Assembly: GCA_009775365.1 (NCBI GenBank)
Contig: VSPM01000045.1
Span: forward strand, 1 to 22,281
Length of the DNA: 22,281 nt
Reading direction: 5' to 3'
Origin: Muribaculaceae bacterium
Lineage (GTDB): Bacteria; Bacteroidota; Bacteroidia; Bacteroidales; Muribaculaceae
Of the stretch, positions 22,128 through 22,281 are shown piece after piece. The notes under the pieces are model-generated. The model was not told where the DNA came from. It did not search any database and saw only the letters and a program-made list of their open reading frames with translations. The translations under genes and the position numbers were made by a program. The first letter of the stretch is position 1. Every line of letters starts with the position of its first letter.

Positions 22128-22158
22128 CAAAGTTAATCATTAATTTGTAATCTACAAA
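22128..22158 (-). promoter_or_regulatory. consensus promoter of the small minus-strand unit
   Basis: Minus-strand TTTG (22158-22155), a 19-nt spacer and TAACTTTG (22135-22128) match the Bacteroidetes consensus fully. Transcription should start near 22121 and run leftward to the terminator at 21912. Confidence 0.8.
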
Positions 22159-22192
22159 ACTTATCCCAAAAAAAAATCCAAAAAAATCACCC

Positions 22193-22235
22193 CAACGCAA
22201 AAATAGCCACGGCTCTTTCATTTAAGATTGCGTTG
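22193..22235. repeat. 8-bp inverted repeat near the right edge
   Basis: CAACGCAA (22193-22200) and TTGCGTTG (22228-22235) are perfect inverted repeats separated by 27 nt. Read on the minus strand they are followed by GGGTGA and T-rich runs, so they might form part of a terminator for a gene beyond the edge. They could equally be an operator or chance. Nothing else is recognised in 22236-22281. Confidence 0.35.
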
Positions 22236-22281
22236 CATTCTCAAAGATTGTGCTATTTTATAGTGGGAAGATGTCCCGATG

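Noticed and set aside
22030..22221. 63-residue minus-strand frame at the right edge as a full protein gene
   Set aside because: Its first half translates A/T-rich DNA (Phe/Gly-rich) that contains the promoter and lies upstream of the predicted transcription start. Only the shorter downstream part could be expressed from that promoter.

Overview
The window is from a member of the Bacteroidetes, most likely order Bacteroidales; a Muribaculaceae-like or related gut genus is only a guess. The evidence is the gene order, the protein sequences (Bacteroidetes-type L17, SecY, zinc-free L36, and a GlmU variant typical of the phylum), and three promoters that match the Bacteroidetes sigma consensus TTTG - 19 to 21 nt - TAnnTTTG. 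Most start codons have only A/T-rich sequence upstream and no Shine-Dalgarno motif, as expected for the phylum.

Region 1 (about 1670-20250, minus strand) is one continuous translation-machinery cluster that merges the classical str, S10, spc and alpha operons. The order of transcription is rpsL, rpsG, fusA, rpsJ, rplC, rplD, rplW, rplB, rpsS, rplV, rpsC, rplP, rpmC, rpsQ, rplN, rplX, rplE, rpsN, rpsH, rplF, rplR, rpsE, rpmD, rplO, secY, map, infA, rpmJ, rpsM, rpsK, rpsD, rpoA, rplQ. There is no tuf between fusA and rpsJ and no adk before map. A promoter with a leader of about 140 nt lies upstream of rpsL, and a strong intrinsic terminator follows rplQ. Together the genes supply most of the early-assembling ribosomal proteins, EF-G, IF-1, the RNA polymerase alpha subunit, the SecY translocon and methionine aminopeptidase.

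Region 2 (1-1670) holds a cardiolipin synthase gene on the same strand, beyond the terminator, with a weak promoter of its own and a second possible promoter leading off the left edge. Region 3 (20400-21821, plus strand) is a divergent single-gene unit for a GlmU-family protein, with a textbook promoter, a leader hairpin and a strong terminator.

Region 4 (21822-22281) has no clear protein gene. On the minus strand it carries a consensus promoter and, about 210 nt downstream, a hairpin plus U-tract terminator. This is a self-contained small transcription unit that looks like a small RNA, possibly with a micro-ORF. I do not recognise it, and it is the best candidate here for something undescribed. 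The next most interesting signals are strong RNA structures in the unusually long gaps inside the ribosomal cluster: rpsN-rpsH, rpsJ-rplC, rpsK-rpsD, rpsL-rpsG and the rpsL leader. These are candidates for ribosomal-protein autoregulation or mRNA processing. Apart from these, the ribosomal genes look intact and ordinary.
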